Part shown: piece after piece, positions 47,976 through 61,829 of the stretch
Position numbering within the stretch: the first letter of the stretch is position 1
Layout of the letters: every line of letters starts with the position of its first letter
NCBI GenBank assembly: GCA_023238725.1
Contig: CM041553.1
Span: 20,682,501-20,746,500, forward strand
Reading direction: 5' to 3'
Length of the DNA stretch: 64,000 nucleotides
Origin: Scortum barcoo
Taxonomy: Eukaryota; Chordata; Actinopteri; Centrarchiformes; Terapontidae
Position numbers and translations under genes: made by a program
Notes under the pieces: generated by a model
Database searches by the model: none
Told to the model about the DNA's origin: nothing
Seen by the model: only the letters and a program-made list of their open reading frames with translations

Positions 47976-50900
47976 ACTAAGTAACAGTGCTCAGTGGATT
48001 AGATTTAGCATACAGGTGTCAAAGTCTGTAAACCATCCATATGTTTTTTACCTTACCTACCTCAACCTTAGCCTTAACCCTAAGATGCCGACTTGTGTGA
48101 TGCCTAAGCGACCAGTATGCTTCTGAGATATACACACACACACACCTTTCTGACGTAAGCTCCGGGCGGTCCAACCATTTCTGAGACTTTCCAAAACAGA
48201 CGATCCAACAGTAACACCCGCTTCACGTCGTGTTTGGACAGCTGTGCGGAGGTGAGAAACGAGCCGGGGATTCAACTTCTCTTCCAAGCTCCCTTTTTCA
48301 TTTGTTACACAGCTATTTCTATCACTTTTCATATGAACAACAGAGCGCAGAGCATCTTCCAGGGGAGACTGTCTGAAAACGTGCGCTGTTATCCACATAT
48401 TTCCACAATGTTGTAAATATCCCCTCCCCACGACAGCTGTGTTTTCACAACATCTTGGTTGTCTGCAAGTTTGGCTGTTCAGAGCACAAAAAAACCCTTT
48501 GATTTCTGACATGGTTGGACAAGACATCATACAAATTTGTTCTGTTCAAGCAATACCTGACCCTTAAGCTAACCCAAACAAAACTGTGATGCCCAGCCAT
48601 TACCTAACATGAACCTGAGCTCTCAGTGGAGAAACATTCAATACAAGACCTGCACTTTGCTCACTGACTAAATTCCAGCACTGAGGTGGATTGTACTGTT
48701 ATAGATATCAATTAGTCAAGCGTTACAGTACAGAACAGTACAGTACAGTCCCTGTCATATCTCCAGTTGATGAAGACATTACTGTCAGTGTTGTAAATAA
48801 ATATGAATGATTGCTTTAAGCCAATATTTGCCCACCATACCCCAAAAGAACATTCTCATCTAGTTATTTTACCTACAAATTATATTTCATAAAAAAATTC
48901 TCTAAAACTTAAAGGTTGGTTTGATATATCGATACAACAATATAAAATGAAATGTACCATAAAAAAGGACTTAAGCCATATTGCTGCTCCTAAAATCAAC
49001 TAATAGCTTTACTGCTGTGTTATACATTCTGGTATTTAATCATTTTAGCCTTTTTATATTTGGCAAAGTAAGTAATTAGCTGATCAAAAGATGGAGCCTG
49101 GTTTCCCATCTACAGAGAGGTACAGTATTCATCAGGATATTGGCATTGTGTATATGCAACACTGGTGGAGTTGTTTGCCAAAATGAGACACAAAGAAAAC
49201 GTCCTTGTCGAAACCGGCGAGCATGTGCGAGCACATTCAGTGTCCATGCAGCCTCTCAAATCAGAAAAGCCTGTTAAATCCGAGCTTTGCAGGAATTGTA
49301 CCATAATAGGACACCTCTTATCCCTGTTCAACAGGGACACGCAGGTTTGGTAATTGAAGCACACATGCACTGTATGTGTGATATTAATGTTGAGAAATGT
49401 CTATCAGGATTTAATTAAAAGATAAATACAGCAGGGGTTTAACAAGAGGCTTAATTTTACTAACAGATGAATGTACACCTGCTCCTTCAGGATGCTGGGG
49501 GATGGATTAGTCTTTGATTAGATTCTATAGCTGATGGGGCAGAGCGAAGAGGGTCATTACAACGAGCTGCTTGAACTACAAACCTCACCAGCTCCGCAGG
49601 GGCTCAGCATTTATTAAATACTCTGCAGTAGCTAAAACGACAGGTGGAGCTTTCATAAACATTTCAGGTGCAGACTGTCTGCCAAAAGTACATCCTTCTC
49701 TCCAAGAAGAGGCTGTCCAATCAACTTAATTAAATAAGTGTGTTACTGATGCAGGGCATTTTGTAGTTCAGGTTACAGTGAGGTGGCGAGTGGATGATCC
49801 GAATGATCCTAGTACAGCAGCTGGTATTAGTTCTCACCGCTGGAAAAATACCATGACATTAAAAATAGCAAGCAGACAAGTGTTGATAATGATTAGTCTA
49901 TTAACTGATATTTTGATAGCCAGAAAATTAATTGACTAATTTTCATTACTAAGTGATCATTTTTGTGATTTCTGTCAAGTAAAAAGGCCGACTCTTCACT
50001 GTTCCAGTTGCTCTGCTCTCTGTTCTATTTTATATCACCGTAAGTTTAAATCTTGAAATAGGAACAGTCTTTTCCACTAATTTATAACATTCGTTGGACA
50101 AGATATTAATCTGATAATCTCAAAATTATGTACTCAACACTAATAAAAGTAATCACTGAGTTCAATCATTTAAGTATTGTTTCACTGGATACTAGAGCAG
50201 CACAATTCAACACACAGCAGAAATATTGACACGCTGTATTTATGTTTTACTCTAATTCAGCTGACATGTCTACAGAAGATTATATGTATATAAATTACAT
50301 TAAAATGTTATATGTTTAGTGTGTTCATGCTCCCACACCCTTTTTGTTGCTCGTAGTGTTTATACACAGGAACTGAATAGTATTAAAATGGATTGTTCCA
50401 CATCGCACAATTGCACCCTTTCTGAATCAAAACTCTTGAAAACAGCCAATCCTGCCACTCTAAATAACTGTAGCTACTACATTAAAACAGGTACTTTTAC
50501 ACTTTATACTTTTAGAAGTGCTGAAGTTATTTTTTACACACACAAGTGTTACTTCCCTGCAGCTTTACTGCAGAGCTTCGGTTATTATTATTATTAAATA
50601 CGATGTGTGTTGCCGCACACTTCTTCAATAGCTTCTTTTTTATATCATGACACTAACCCAAATTATTTTTATTACACTAATAGAAGAATATGTTACTCAC
50701 AATAAAATCATATGAGTTCGTCAGCAGGAGTTTACATGCTGGCAATGCATTTACATGCTTTCATACTGAATCTAATTGGTTAACTTAATAAAGACGATGG
50801 AACAGCCGTGAGTGTGTTACAGTACTTGTCTTGATTGTAAAAACAATAACCCATTATTAAAATATATAATTCAATGGTTTGGCCTAATTTGGCTTTGTGT

Positions 50901-51279
50901 GTTAGATAAGACGGTTAATATGAGCCTCGTGTTTGTGTATTCAGAATTCATTCAGCCTATTTGAGCATAAAGTCTGGACATGGTGCAAAGAGGGAGGCAG
51001 TCTCTCTATAAAGTGAAAAAATCCACCTATAAATCTCACTAATGAACACATGATATCTCAGTTTAATCACCACACAAACAGAAAATAAAGAAGAACATTT
51101 TTTGTTTTTATGGGGAGACGGTGCAGTGACCGTGCACAGCATCCATCACAAGACTTTCATCACGTTGAGGTTGCCAGGTTTGGCTTCATTGTGCAAACCT
51201 GTGCTCACTGAACGTATATGGCAACCAAGAGTGCAGTCAGAGATATTGCACACAAGTACAATGTGGATGTCTGTCAAGA
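47976..51279. other. Intergenic, no gene seen
   Basis: No exon recognised. A short telomere-like CCTTAACCCTAA stretch lies near 48070, and a GTACA pentamer run at 48724-48748. The 157-codon minus-strand frame at 48057-48530 lacks any domain. Confidence 0.5.
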
Positions 51280-51535
51280 AATAGCTGCAGCATGTAACTC
51301 TCCTAAAGACCCAAACAGTCGTTTTTATGTGCAGGTTAAACAAACGATCTATAAAGTGCTAATTTGTGAGGTTTAGAGGTGTTGGTAAGAAGCCAATCTA
51401 ATTGTTTTACCTGCCTCAAATCTTTATGTTAATTTAGCCTTAACACCTGACTCTTTGATTCTAGCGCCAACATAAGAGTGGTATCAATACACTAATCTAA
51501 CTCTTGGAAAGAAAGCGAATTTTAAATATATACTT
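51280..51535 (-). repeat. Decayed fish interspersed repeat, copy D
   Basis: On the minus strand it reads AACACCTCTAAACCTCACAA, GATCGTTTGTTTAACCTGC and related blocks found in the copies at 1676, 13838 and 30530-30691. The plus-strand segment ATCTAACTCTTGGAAAGAAA then GCGAATT matches the family's inner arm. Confidence 0.5.
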
Positions 51536-53771
51536 TAAAAAAAATATTGAAAAAAAATTCCTTTGACATTTGACATAACAACAACAGGATTGATCATCAC
51601 TTGTCTAAACAAATTAAAAATCTGGCACAATATATGAAATATAATTATTGTTTAGCTTTGCATCCTGTTACATCCAAGACATATATATACGATCTTGCTG
51701 TCATTGCTGTTATAGCAGGGTAATGAAAAGTTTTTAATTAGTAGCACAGGTTCATGCAGATCCTGACAGATATTTTATGTGTTACTATTTCTCACTTAAT
51801 GTGTAAACTGTTTGTCAGCTTTCCCTTTTTACACTGTGAAAGACACGTTAACACATGAAGCAGTAATTTGTGAATGAAAATGGGCACTATCCTCCTCTGC
51901 CTTTTGAGAAATGATACTTTCTACAGACTTTAAAACTTAATCCATTAGCACTCAGCGTATTATGACAGCCAGCATACATTTCTTTATTAATGAAGAGGAG
52001 AATGGATTCCTTCCCCGTGCTATATGACACTAATGTCTTCCTGTTGTGGCTCTGAATTTTCTGTATTACTTCCTGCATAATTGAACACGATCCTCTCAGT
52101 GGCCAACGATGCCTTTCTTGCATTTTAAGTAATTGTAAAGCTCAGCTGTAGATTACGGTGGTAATGAGCTTGCACCAGAACGCTGTATTGTTTTTGCTGC
52201 AGTCCTCATCAGAACTCGACCCCCGCAAATAGGCGCCATCATCGCCGTGTTTACCATTTTAATGTTGATCATCCAATCAGGCCCTGCCATCGCAGCCCCG
52301 ATCCCGCTCCTGACACCAGAGGCGGGACGCACCGACAAAACAGCTCTGCACAAACAAGCCACAACAATCAATAGCCAACACAAACACATAACGGCGGTGT
52401 TCTCCTGTAGCCTCTATCTATTGCTACTAAGCACCGGGCAGCTAAATAACCTTTTAGCGGGCCCAGGCAGGCGAGACAGATGACTTTCCTAAATGAGGAT
52501 TCTGCTGACGCTGGACCTTAAATCAATGGCGGTGGCAGGCGTAGAAATGAAGCCCCTGCAGCATGTGCTCAGAGTTTCCTTTGAGAGGGTTGGAAGCTGT
52601 ACCTCTCCACATATATTAATATTTTATCACTGGCACACTCGTTCTCTCATTCCTACGAGGAAATATTGTTGCTATGGGCAAAATTATGATCAAATCCAGA
52701 AAAGGGTCTTCATGATCAATTTCGTCTTATACTGAATTTCTGAACCTGGTTTGACACAATGAATTAATCATTTGTATGTACAATTATTGTGTCTTAGCAC
52801 ATGCTAGTAATTTTTTTTTATTGTGCAATTAAATTAATACATAATCTAGAAAGACAGATGAGACAGACCCAAAAAGTGAATTACACTTGCATTAAAAAAT
52901 ATTTCACATGCATTTTGAAGCTCTTTGTATTAGTATTACATTGGCTGTGAAATGTATTTTCTCACAGAGAGAAGAACATTTCCTGCAAATGTTTAGAGGT
53001 CTCCATATTTTCTGTACAATGGTATCAATTTATTGAGAGCGACCAAAGCATCCATGAACTACTTTTATTTTTTTCAATTTCACTAAACTCTGATATAAAT
53101 TTGGCAAGTAAACATCATCTGTCGAAACTGAGGCTGTGGAAAAGAAATAAAAACCGGAACAGTGTACACATGCAGCATTTTGTGATGTGTTTATGAGCTT
53201 CTGACTCTATAATTGCTGCCCTAGTCAACAAATTATGTCAACAAATTGTTATCATATGATGTTTTGCAAGCTGAGATAGACAGAGGCCGTAACCTGCTGT
53301 GTAGGGGCTTTTTATTGAGATGCAAATGTTGTCTCAGGGATTTTAGCTTCCAGTCAATGGTTCATTGTATACCCCTGGCTTCCTGGTGCTCTGCAAATTT
53401 ATGATGTTATTTGCGATTCAAATAGATTCACTACGACACTCACTACATGCAAGCTTTTGTGCATATCTGATCTGAAACTTTGGGAGGATTTTTTTTTTCC
53501 CCCACACTGTTTCCTTACCTGACACATTTGGCTGAAGTGGCAGTTCTCACAAGTATAATTCATTCACTCCCATTAATGGCGAGTTATAAAATGTAATTTG
53601 TTATAAAGAAAATAATGAGCGATTTGAAAAATGATCATTAATACATTATGAAGAATTTTCCAAATAGAGAAAGTGATGGTGTGCTAATAATATGAAAGCA
53701 ATTTCCTTTGACAGGTGGCAAATGGCCCTGAGGTAATGAAATCTGAGATGGATAGGGATGTATTTCTGCTC
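51536..53771. other. Intergenic with one GC-rich open block
   Basis: Mostly AT-rich. The block 52,020-52,560 is GC-richer and repeat-free and includes the weak exon candidate at 52203-52483. No other structure seen. Confidence 0.45.
52203..52483 (+). other. Possible terminal exon or conserved non-coding block (unassigned)
   Basis: A T-rich tract and TTTTTGCTGCAG acceptor precede 92 open codons ending in TGA. The reading includes the hydrophobic stretch IGAIIAVFTILMLIIQ, then SGPAIAAPIPLLTPEAG. I do not recognise a family. No start codon fits well, no partner exon was found, and the minus strand is also open here, so composition alone may explain it. A conserved regulatory element is an equal alternative. 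Confidence 0.15.
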
Positions 53772-53976
<205 letters not shown>

Positions 53977-55351
53977 ATGAGCCTGTTTTAAGGGTTATAC
54001 ACCACATGTAAAACTTTTTGAGGGTGCTGTCTTCTTCTCTCCAAAACCAAAACAGAGCACAATATCATACTTAATGCTAACAGGCATACCTTCAGTAGTG
54101 ACCTACCCAGAGTTACTTCTAAGGCTTCAGAGCTTTTTATACTTTGTGGGGTTACAGGTTGTGCCTATCCAGTATGTAATATATTAACTGTGTGGATGCT
54201 GGTTTCTGGATGCTATTATATCAGAGTTTGGGCAAACATTAGCAGCTATTTCCTGCTGTTTATTGGATCTGGGGAAGTTCACACTCATACAGCGACCATA
54301 AGCAATAGTTGTTATCTGAAATAGCTTGAGATTGATAAAGTAAGGCTTTAACCATGCTGGTAGAATTACATGAGCTACAACGCATCTTACATTTTTACTT
54401 GACACTAACTCTTTTTACACATACACTTGGATCATTAACAGGATGAGGGTGCTAACTCATTTGCTTAAAAACATGCTGCTTTAGTCTCACTCTTTTAGCA
54501 TGATGTCGTGTTTGTTGCTGTCAAGCATATATTAAGACTTCCTCTGATTTTCCGAGACTTAAAAATCTAAAAGAGTGTGGAAATTTCAGCTAAATCAGTG
54601 GCCACTGGCTAGAAATGAGAGATCCTGATTTTGTCTCCTTCTGTCTGAAAAAAATCATGACACATATATATATAAACAGAAAGCTTGACATGTGTAGCAA
54701 CAATAACTGAGGGGGGTGGGCCTCAGAACGGTCAATTATATTTACAGTTCAGGTCTCTGGATCCTGTGAGCGCTGACTCAGTGGACATGATCAAAGTCAA
54801 ACTTGAAAACTAAAAAAATCAGAGGCTTTTGCTCTGAGAGCATCAGCGCAACTTTCCCCCTCAAGACAGACGACGTTGTTGAAACAGTCGTGGCTCTTTT
54901 CATCACCAAACCTACAAGTCTCTCATCACTTTTAGGTGACCTGACATCAGCAGCTCTGGGAATATAACATCATCTCTCTGTTTCTCTGTATGTTTTCTGC
55001 CTCAGTTTTCTGCTGCTGGGCACTGCAGCATCTAATGCAGTTTCACTCTAGTCATCCAGTATTTAGTTCCATATTTTCCAAGTGGCTGGAAACATAATGG
55101 CCTGCACCTAAGCCACAGCGGCTAATACACAGCGCTCTTCATATAATGGATGCACATTTACCTCCATCTCTCTCCCCTCTCTCTCTCTCTGTCCCTTTGC
55201 TGTTCATTCTCTCATCTCTCGCTCTGTCTCACAGACCCAGGCTTGTAATGACTCTTCACTTCAGGATGAACACTCTGCCATTTTTCATAATTACAGCCGG
55301 ATGTGATTTTCATACAGCCTCCTGGTTGACATTTCTGAACACACACTTTTA

Positions 55352-55382
<31 letters not shown>

Positions 55383-56079
55383 CCATTAGAGGCTGCATGA
55401 GGGAAGAGAGAGAGCGAACACCATTAATAAATTCAGACGCCTTTCTTAGGCATCCAACTGAAAATCATAGTGACAGCAATAATTTAAAGCTGTGAATAAA
55501 GGTATATACTCTATAGTTAAGATTATACAGGTGAAACATTTTAATTCATTGAAGTGTATTTGTGAAGATGTTACAGGTTAAGCCATTGTTAGATAATTCA
55601 ACATATGACCAAATGTGAACAGACACATCTTTCAACATACACTTGTGTATTGAAGTCTGGGACTGTTTTTCATGGTATGGTCTGATCTTAATGCTGCAGC
55701 ATGCAGTCATAATTTAGACAAAATGTGGAGCTGCAAGTAATGATTATTTTTCACTGATTGGCTTTTTGGATATAGTAATTAATCGTTTTGCATAGAAAAC
55801 ATCAGAAAGTAATGAGGAACGCATCGTAAGTTCCTAGAACCCAACATGACGCCTGAAAATTGCTTGTTTTGTGAGACCAATCACCCGAAAACACAAATAT
55901 ATTCAGTTTTCTATCACATAAGACAAGAGAACAGCAAATCCTCATCTGAGAAGCTAGAAAAAGCAGGTTTGGGGCATTTTTAAATGGAAAATTATTTGAA
56001 TGACTAGTCCGTCATCAAAAATTATTCATGGATTCATTAACAATTTTCACAATTTACACTGTGTGTCGGGACTCATCTC
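53977..56079. other. Intergenic, no gene seen
   Basis: AT-rich. Contains a CT-rich run near 55170-55190 and a CA microsatellite at 55355-55382. No exon recognised. Confidence 0.5.
55355..55382. repeat. (CA)n microsatellite
   Basis: About 14 CA units. Confidence 0.95.
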
Positions 56080-56255
56080 CCAACAGTGCTTGATCTCACT
56101 AATGCTTTTATGGCTGAGTGGGAGCAAATCTTTCCAGCCACGTCCCAAAATCTGGCGGAAAGCCTACACAAAAGGGGGAGCCTATAATAGAAGCATATCT
56201 ATGTGCATGTTCATTAGTAATATATAGGTGTCCACATACTTTTGACCATAAGTTG
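56080..56255 (+). mobile_element. 3' fragment of a second Tc1-like element
   Basis: Contains TGGCTGAGTGGGAGCAAATC, then TTTCCAGCCACGTCCCAAAA, AAAGCCTACACAAAAGGGGG and finally GGTGTCCACATACTTTTGAC then CATAAGTTG. It resembles, from memory, the transposase end (WEQI ... VESLP) and the terminal repeat (tatggccaaaagtatgtgg reversed) of another fish Tc1 family. The 5' part is missing and the frame is broken. Confidence 0.5.
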
Positions 56256-59200
56256 TATGTTTACAGTAGAATGATTGGGGCTTTCTTATTCTGTTTAATC
56301 GCTTTCAACCCAGCGACACACATTATTAGTTGTCCCATAATAAGACAACAGTATGCATGACACTATAATCTAAAGGTCTACTTACTTACTTACTACTTAC
56401 TTTCTACTTAAGGTCTACTGAGCTTTAAACTTCTCAGTTGTCACCGATGTGTGAATAAATTAATGTATCACCTTCATAGAGGTTTTAACATGATTGTCAT
56501 CTGAAAAGTAAGCACAAGCCTGCGACGTGACACGTTTATCAGTTGCGGAAGGGATACTGTTGTGGTGCCGCAGTTGTGGGTACCCAAGGTGGACAAAATA
56601 ACCACAAAACTTGACACATGACATAAAATATGTTCTTCCCAAATATATAATAAGCAGCGGGGCCGTCAACACCTCCGTGTAACGCTGCACAACTCCTGAG
56701 CTATTTCCAGCAGGGAAATATTTTTCGAGTGTGAAACTTCTTTTTCCTTGATGGATGAAGGACGTGGAAATCTATGTTCTGGCAGTTCAGACACCACATA
56801 TTTAGTCTCTGTGGAGCTGTGTTAGTTTCTTTGAAAAACTCTCATATTAAAGTTGATTTTCACGCGGCTTTTAATGCTGTGGGGAAAGCTTGCCTGATGA
56901 CTTCCTTGGGTGGATGCATTTAGAATCTGGCCCCCATTTTCGCTCCGTAAATGCGAACATGAAAGTCTATGAGTAATCGACGGCTCCAATTATCAGAACA
57001 AGCTGTAGTTTTACTTCTAACGTGAGTATTATACATTGTGGTGCGTACATTCATTAACATTGATAAAGGCCTTTGTGACATTCAAAAGCAAACCCCAGTC
57101 AAGTACCACCTACCTTTTTTTTTTCCTTCCCTGTGAGCCTCGGTTACCATTTGTAGTCTCTAAATGCTCTTGTCCTACATTTCAGCACTCAGGTTCTTTT
57201 CAGCCACCCTGACATGTTTCTCCGCCTTGTTTTGAGGTTTAAATGCAAAGTGATGGAGTGACAAAACACTGTCAATCAAAATGTGTTTCATGGCCACTTG
57301 AGATTCTTGGCTGGTCTTGGAGTGTGAAAACATCTGAGGCTCTGAAGCCAAGGTCTCATCGAGAGACTGAACAGCAAACCTGACTTGACTGAGAATCAGC
57401 CGCAAGATCCTCACTCTGAACTTAAGACTTTTTTCTTGAGAATGGTCTCTATAAAACGCTGTTTTGCAGTAAACCTTCAGTCCCATCCTCCTTCCCTCTG
57501 AATCAATGCTAAGCTTGTGAATGCGGACAGCCTATTTGTCAAGTCTTTCATTTAGAGTGTATAATGTCACTGTGTTCCTAGCCAGGAATTTGGTTTTTGA
57601 GATGTATAAATACACGGGTAAACACTCTTATTTACCTCTGCGTTCTCAAACATAATCACCAGGCTCCATGCTCTGTGCCCTGCATGAAATTAACTGGCTA
57701 TTGATTCCTTAAACATCTCCCCACAGTTCTCAGCATCGCAGGGCTCTAATTGGCTAAACCGCAGTTTTAGTTTCAAGCAACGTGACAGTTTTTACCCTTA
57801 ATGGTGTCTACGGCGGAGGGGCAGATTGCAGACGAACCATGTGATGACATTATATCCACCCTTTTTTTTTTTGGTTTTTAATCGTATTTCACATCTCTGC
57901 CTCTGACTTGATGAGCTGGAATACAGAGGCCTTGATGTGACATTTGGTGACATTTAGCACTGGAATGCGAATGACTGAGTCGTAGCATGAAAGGTCATGC
58001 CATACCAGAGAGTTTGCCCACTGGATCTGACTTATGTTTGTAGTTCTGTGTTTGTGCACAGAATGTACGCAGCATTTGATTATTTTGGATCCCTCCTGCC
58101 ATGTCTGATTGATTTTTGCCCTTTGAGTCGGTATGTAGTTGTGTTGTTTTTAAAAGTTGATGCAGCTTCCAAATCATTTCCTAGAGGAGCTGATGTGTCA
58201 CTGTAATTTCTAAGGAAGCTTCCTAGAAATGAGGATGTAATCTGGTGCTAATTTTAGGCAGAAATTGGTTCACTTTTTTACCAAAGTTAACATTTTCAGC
58301 ACATAGCAGCTCAATTTGTCTTTTTTTGTAGTTGTAAATCAGGAAAGCATTTAATTCAGCAAATATGACGAATAAAGTTTTGAACAGACAAATTAATATT
58401 TACTTGGGTTTAAACATATCTCTCTCAGTTTTTCCAGTCATTAAGATTTAGGGATTATTATAAAGAATTTACTTTGCAATTGCTCATAAACTCCACCAGG
58501 CCGTGTAACAACCTTGTGTCTAAAACTGAAATAAATGAGTTTCTCTCTTTTTCTTACAGTTAATGCCACATTACATCGTCCTTTCCTAGAAACCTCCCAT
58601 TAAATTATTAATGAACCAAACATTTGTCACTAAGGCAGAGTTTTGGCACTCTGAGTCGGAGTTTGAGCTGAGCTGAAATAATAAATTTATGAATCAATTA
58701 GCTGAATGACTACAGAACCAATTACATTTTTTTCTTGGGTTATTTTTCAAGCAAACATTTTATGCTTTCGGCTTTTTAAATGTGAAAACTGCTTCATCTT
58801 CTGTGATAATAAACAGGGTATTTTTGGAGTTATTTGAAGGTCACCTTGGGCTCTGGGATCATGTAAAGATGGATATTTTTTCACTGTTTTCTAACATTTT
58901 TTAGGCCAAACAATTCATCAGTTAATCATAAAAAAATGAATCTACAGATGAACTGATACTGAAAACAACTGTGAGCTGGAGCCATAGGTTTATGTGATGA
59001 TTGAACAGAGCACTGTGTTAGTGTTAGTCAAGGTCGAGCACTGAAGTCATTCTTGCATTAGACAGTTCAGCTGCTTCATTCATGCGTCGCTCATTCATCG
59101 GCTGCTTTGCTACATTAATAACATACAGTCACATTCATGAAGGTGCAAATGGCGACCTTTATAACTTGACACATATTGCGATTACTCAGCTGAAACCTTT

Positions 59201-60330
59201 ATGGCCATCATGTTTGATGGTAGGGCTCACTCAACCACCTCCTACCTCACCAACCTCCTCATGTGCTGCATTTTTGGTATTGTTCATTAAGATTTAATGT
59301 TCCTGTAAGTGTTTTTTAAAGAGGGAATGTTCTTCAAACAAAATTCCCCTTGCTGTTCGGACTCTGGGACCTCTCTCAAAGAGCAAAGCCTTTTCTAGTA
59401 AATCTCGCTGTTTAGCTTTTTTGCTATAAATGCTTAATTCCTTGATGTAAATTTTTAACTAGTGTTTGTAAAGTAAATGTGTTCTCCTCTGCCGTATTTT
59501 CTCCTCCACCTCCTCCAGCCGCAGGTTCTGCAACATCGCTGTTCGAGGTTTGGCCCCACAGCGGCTTCTAATTGGACAGGGACCAAGGGGGACACTTGTG
59601 ATGTGATGGCGATGACAAGAACAGCAGCGTTCGGATCCACGCAGCCTGTGGGACCTCTCGCCACGTCTTCCAACAGAATCGATGTGTGCGGCTGGCCCCG
59701 TCGAGGCCACAGGGAGTCTAGTTCAGCAGAACTAATTACTGTTCGCTTTAAAAGTTCATTTGCTGCTGGTTCACTCCTGATGCTTTTTTTTTTTTCGTCT
59801 GTCTTTCCCATGTTGCTTCACTGTAAGAGTGATTACTTTTCAAGTGTTTCATTAAGTGTTGGCAATCAGAGAGCTCAAACCACTGAGTTGATAGGATTCA
59901 AAAGTGGATTTCAGGGCAAATGACAGACAATAATTGGCAGTTATGCAGCCAGTTAACTAAAAGACATTCTCACAAGACATTCAGGAGGCATGAGAAGTTC
60001 TGCTGAGCTCTTGTTGGAAGATTAATTCTTCAAATGCAGTTATTAGCGTATCTTTATTGGTTGAAATTATTCCTTAGCCTGTCTGAGCTACATCAAAAAG
60101 AATGAGTCATCTTGATGTATAATAGATGTTTTTAGCATTCAAGTATGGCAACATCTAACACATTGTTGTTGTGATAACAAAACAACAACTCGGTCATGTC
60201 ATGGCCTTTGCTTTCATATCAGCTCCAGACTGACAGCGTCCAGACTCAGCACCACCTGACGAATTATTTACCGCCTGACAGGAGCCGGTACACCAACCTG
60301 ATAGATGCGCGCACACACACAGTCTTCCTC
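56256..60330. other. Intergenic, no gene seen
   Basis: No recognisable exon. The segment 57,500-57,830 is repeat-poor and has several ATTAAC/TAATTG cores. The open frames on both strands at 59.45-59.92 kb overlap each other and carry no domain. Confidence 0.45.
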
Positions 60331-60517
60331 TTATTGGGAATCCAGGGGTGAAGCCTTCAAGCTGAGCTGCACAGCTCTGAGTTGACGCGAGAAGACAGGC
60401 TCTCGTAGGTGACTTGGGGGGGTCGCCCGGCTCCATTTGTGGGGAATCAACAGCGGGAGCTCCAGAGCAGGTAGGGGGCTCACTGCTGTGCTCTCCTCCA
60501 GCAGGGCAGCTGATAGA
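60331..60517 (-). other. Possible terminal coding exon, minus strand (unassigned)
   Basis: On the minus strand a pyrimidine-rich tract and GTGCTTGCTTCAG acceptor precede an open frame. It reads LSAALLEESTAVSPLPALE, LPLLIPHKWSRATPPSHLR, EPVFSRQLRAVQLSLKASP and LDSQ, then TAA at 60333-60331. An AATAAA on the same strand lies about 270 bases further on (plus 60053-60058). I do not recognise a family. In mammals the gene facing the FBXW7 3' end is transcribed towards it, as this would be, but no match can be claimed. A second frame is also open, so GC content may be the cause. Confidence 0.25.
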
Positions 60518-60695
60518 CTGAAGCAAGCACAGACAAGACATAAGCCGGTGGTAAGTGGTAGTCATAGGATGCTAAGTATTGCAGAGACTCGACAGAAATG
60601 ACCAAGCTTACTTAAAAAATTTATCTTCAAGTATCATTACATAACAGAAGTTTCTACTCTGAGTACTTCTTCCTTCAAAGAACTCTTTAAAAAGG

Positions 60696-60774
60696 ACTCT
60701 AAAAATATGTTTTGTTTCAGTAAAGTCATGTGCAACTGATTTTTACTTACTGAAACAAAACATATTATTAGAGT
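60696..60774. repeat. Near-perfect 29-bp foldback
   Basis: Arms 60696-60725 and 60746-60774 are inverted copies (core AATATGTTTTGTTTCAGTAA), with one mismatch and one single-base gap, around a 20-nt spacer. This could be a collapsed short inverted-repeat element or a transcribed hairpin. Confidence 0.8.
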
Positions 60775-61829
60775 GTGTATGTTCAGCACATGGGAGACAT
60801 TAGGGAGAGACAATGATAAAATAAATTGGGACTTTTTACTTAAGTCCTGGTAGAATTGGAGAGTAGACTACATAAGTCTAATTCATAGATGTGACTTTTG
60901 CTCAGTTCCTTACAGTGGCTTGGTGAGATTTGCCTCTCACGCCTCAATGCTATGTGCTGTACAGGTCAGCTACTTTCAGGTCAAAGTTTAATTTAATTGA
61001 ACTTTTGCTACACAATCTGGCAGAAAATCAGTGTAGTGTGTAAAGCGGTTCTTTCTTTTTTCTCAAAAAACAAAAAAAACAAACAAGTAGTTGTGACTAC
61101 ACAGACATCTGCAAAAATCTGGGCAAGACACTTTTGTGCAGGAAAGAAATGAGAAAACAAATAATGAGGCTACTAGGACTTCTTGTGAAATAAGTAAAGT
61201 AACCGTTTTGCCAAGTTCATTCTAGTTCAGTGGGACCATTAGAGAAATCACAATTTGAGCACAAACTACAGAACATACAACTTCTGATTTTACAACATCC
61301 AGCCCAACCTACCTTTGTGTTTTCTCTGTATTCGTGACTTTTAAAATCATGCTGTTCATGTTCCTACAGTTTGTCCTCGCAATCTTCTTTTTTTACCAAG
61401 CCAAAGACAATTTTCCACAATGTTTATAATAAAGTTCCTGACTAACTAAATATAATTATTTGATATTTCCAGTTAGTTAGTTATATATTATTTAATATGT
61501 CATGTGCGTACGAGTAACCTCCCCACATGGATTCCAGTATATCAGGATCTGGGTTTAAGTTTACTTTAATGTGAAATATTTTGTAATCAAAGAGTGTTTT
61601 CACTTCCAGAGGCTCTAAAGCAGCAGCATATTGACAAAAGGCTGGGCAGAGCGTTATCACCTAGTTGTAAAGAGTATACTGGATATATATACTGAAGTTT
61701 GTTAGTGTGATTGCAGCAGTGCAACATGAAGTTATCCCCCTCAACCTTAATTTCAATGTCAGGACAACAAAACAATAGGTATCCCATCCCATCCCATCTC
61801 CCCGTCCTCATCAGTAAGGAAACAGTTTA
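60775..61829. other. Intergenic, no gene seen
   Basis: AT-rich; no exon, RNA gene or transposon recognised. Confidence 0.5.

Noticed and set aside
48060..48085. Telomere-like CCTTAACCCTAA stretch
   Set aside because: Only one or two imperfect units; common as interstitial sequence and not an array.
48057..48530. 157-codon minus-strand frame
   Set aside because: No recognisable domain, and its end runs into simple TGTG repeat sequence.
59455..59923. Overlapping frames of 148 (+) and 118 (-) codons after a CTCCTCCAG acceptor-like site
   Set aside because: Both strands are open at once, no donor or domain is evident, and the plus-strand reading resembles no known protein.
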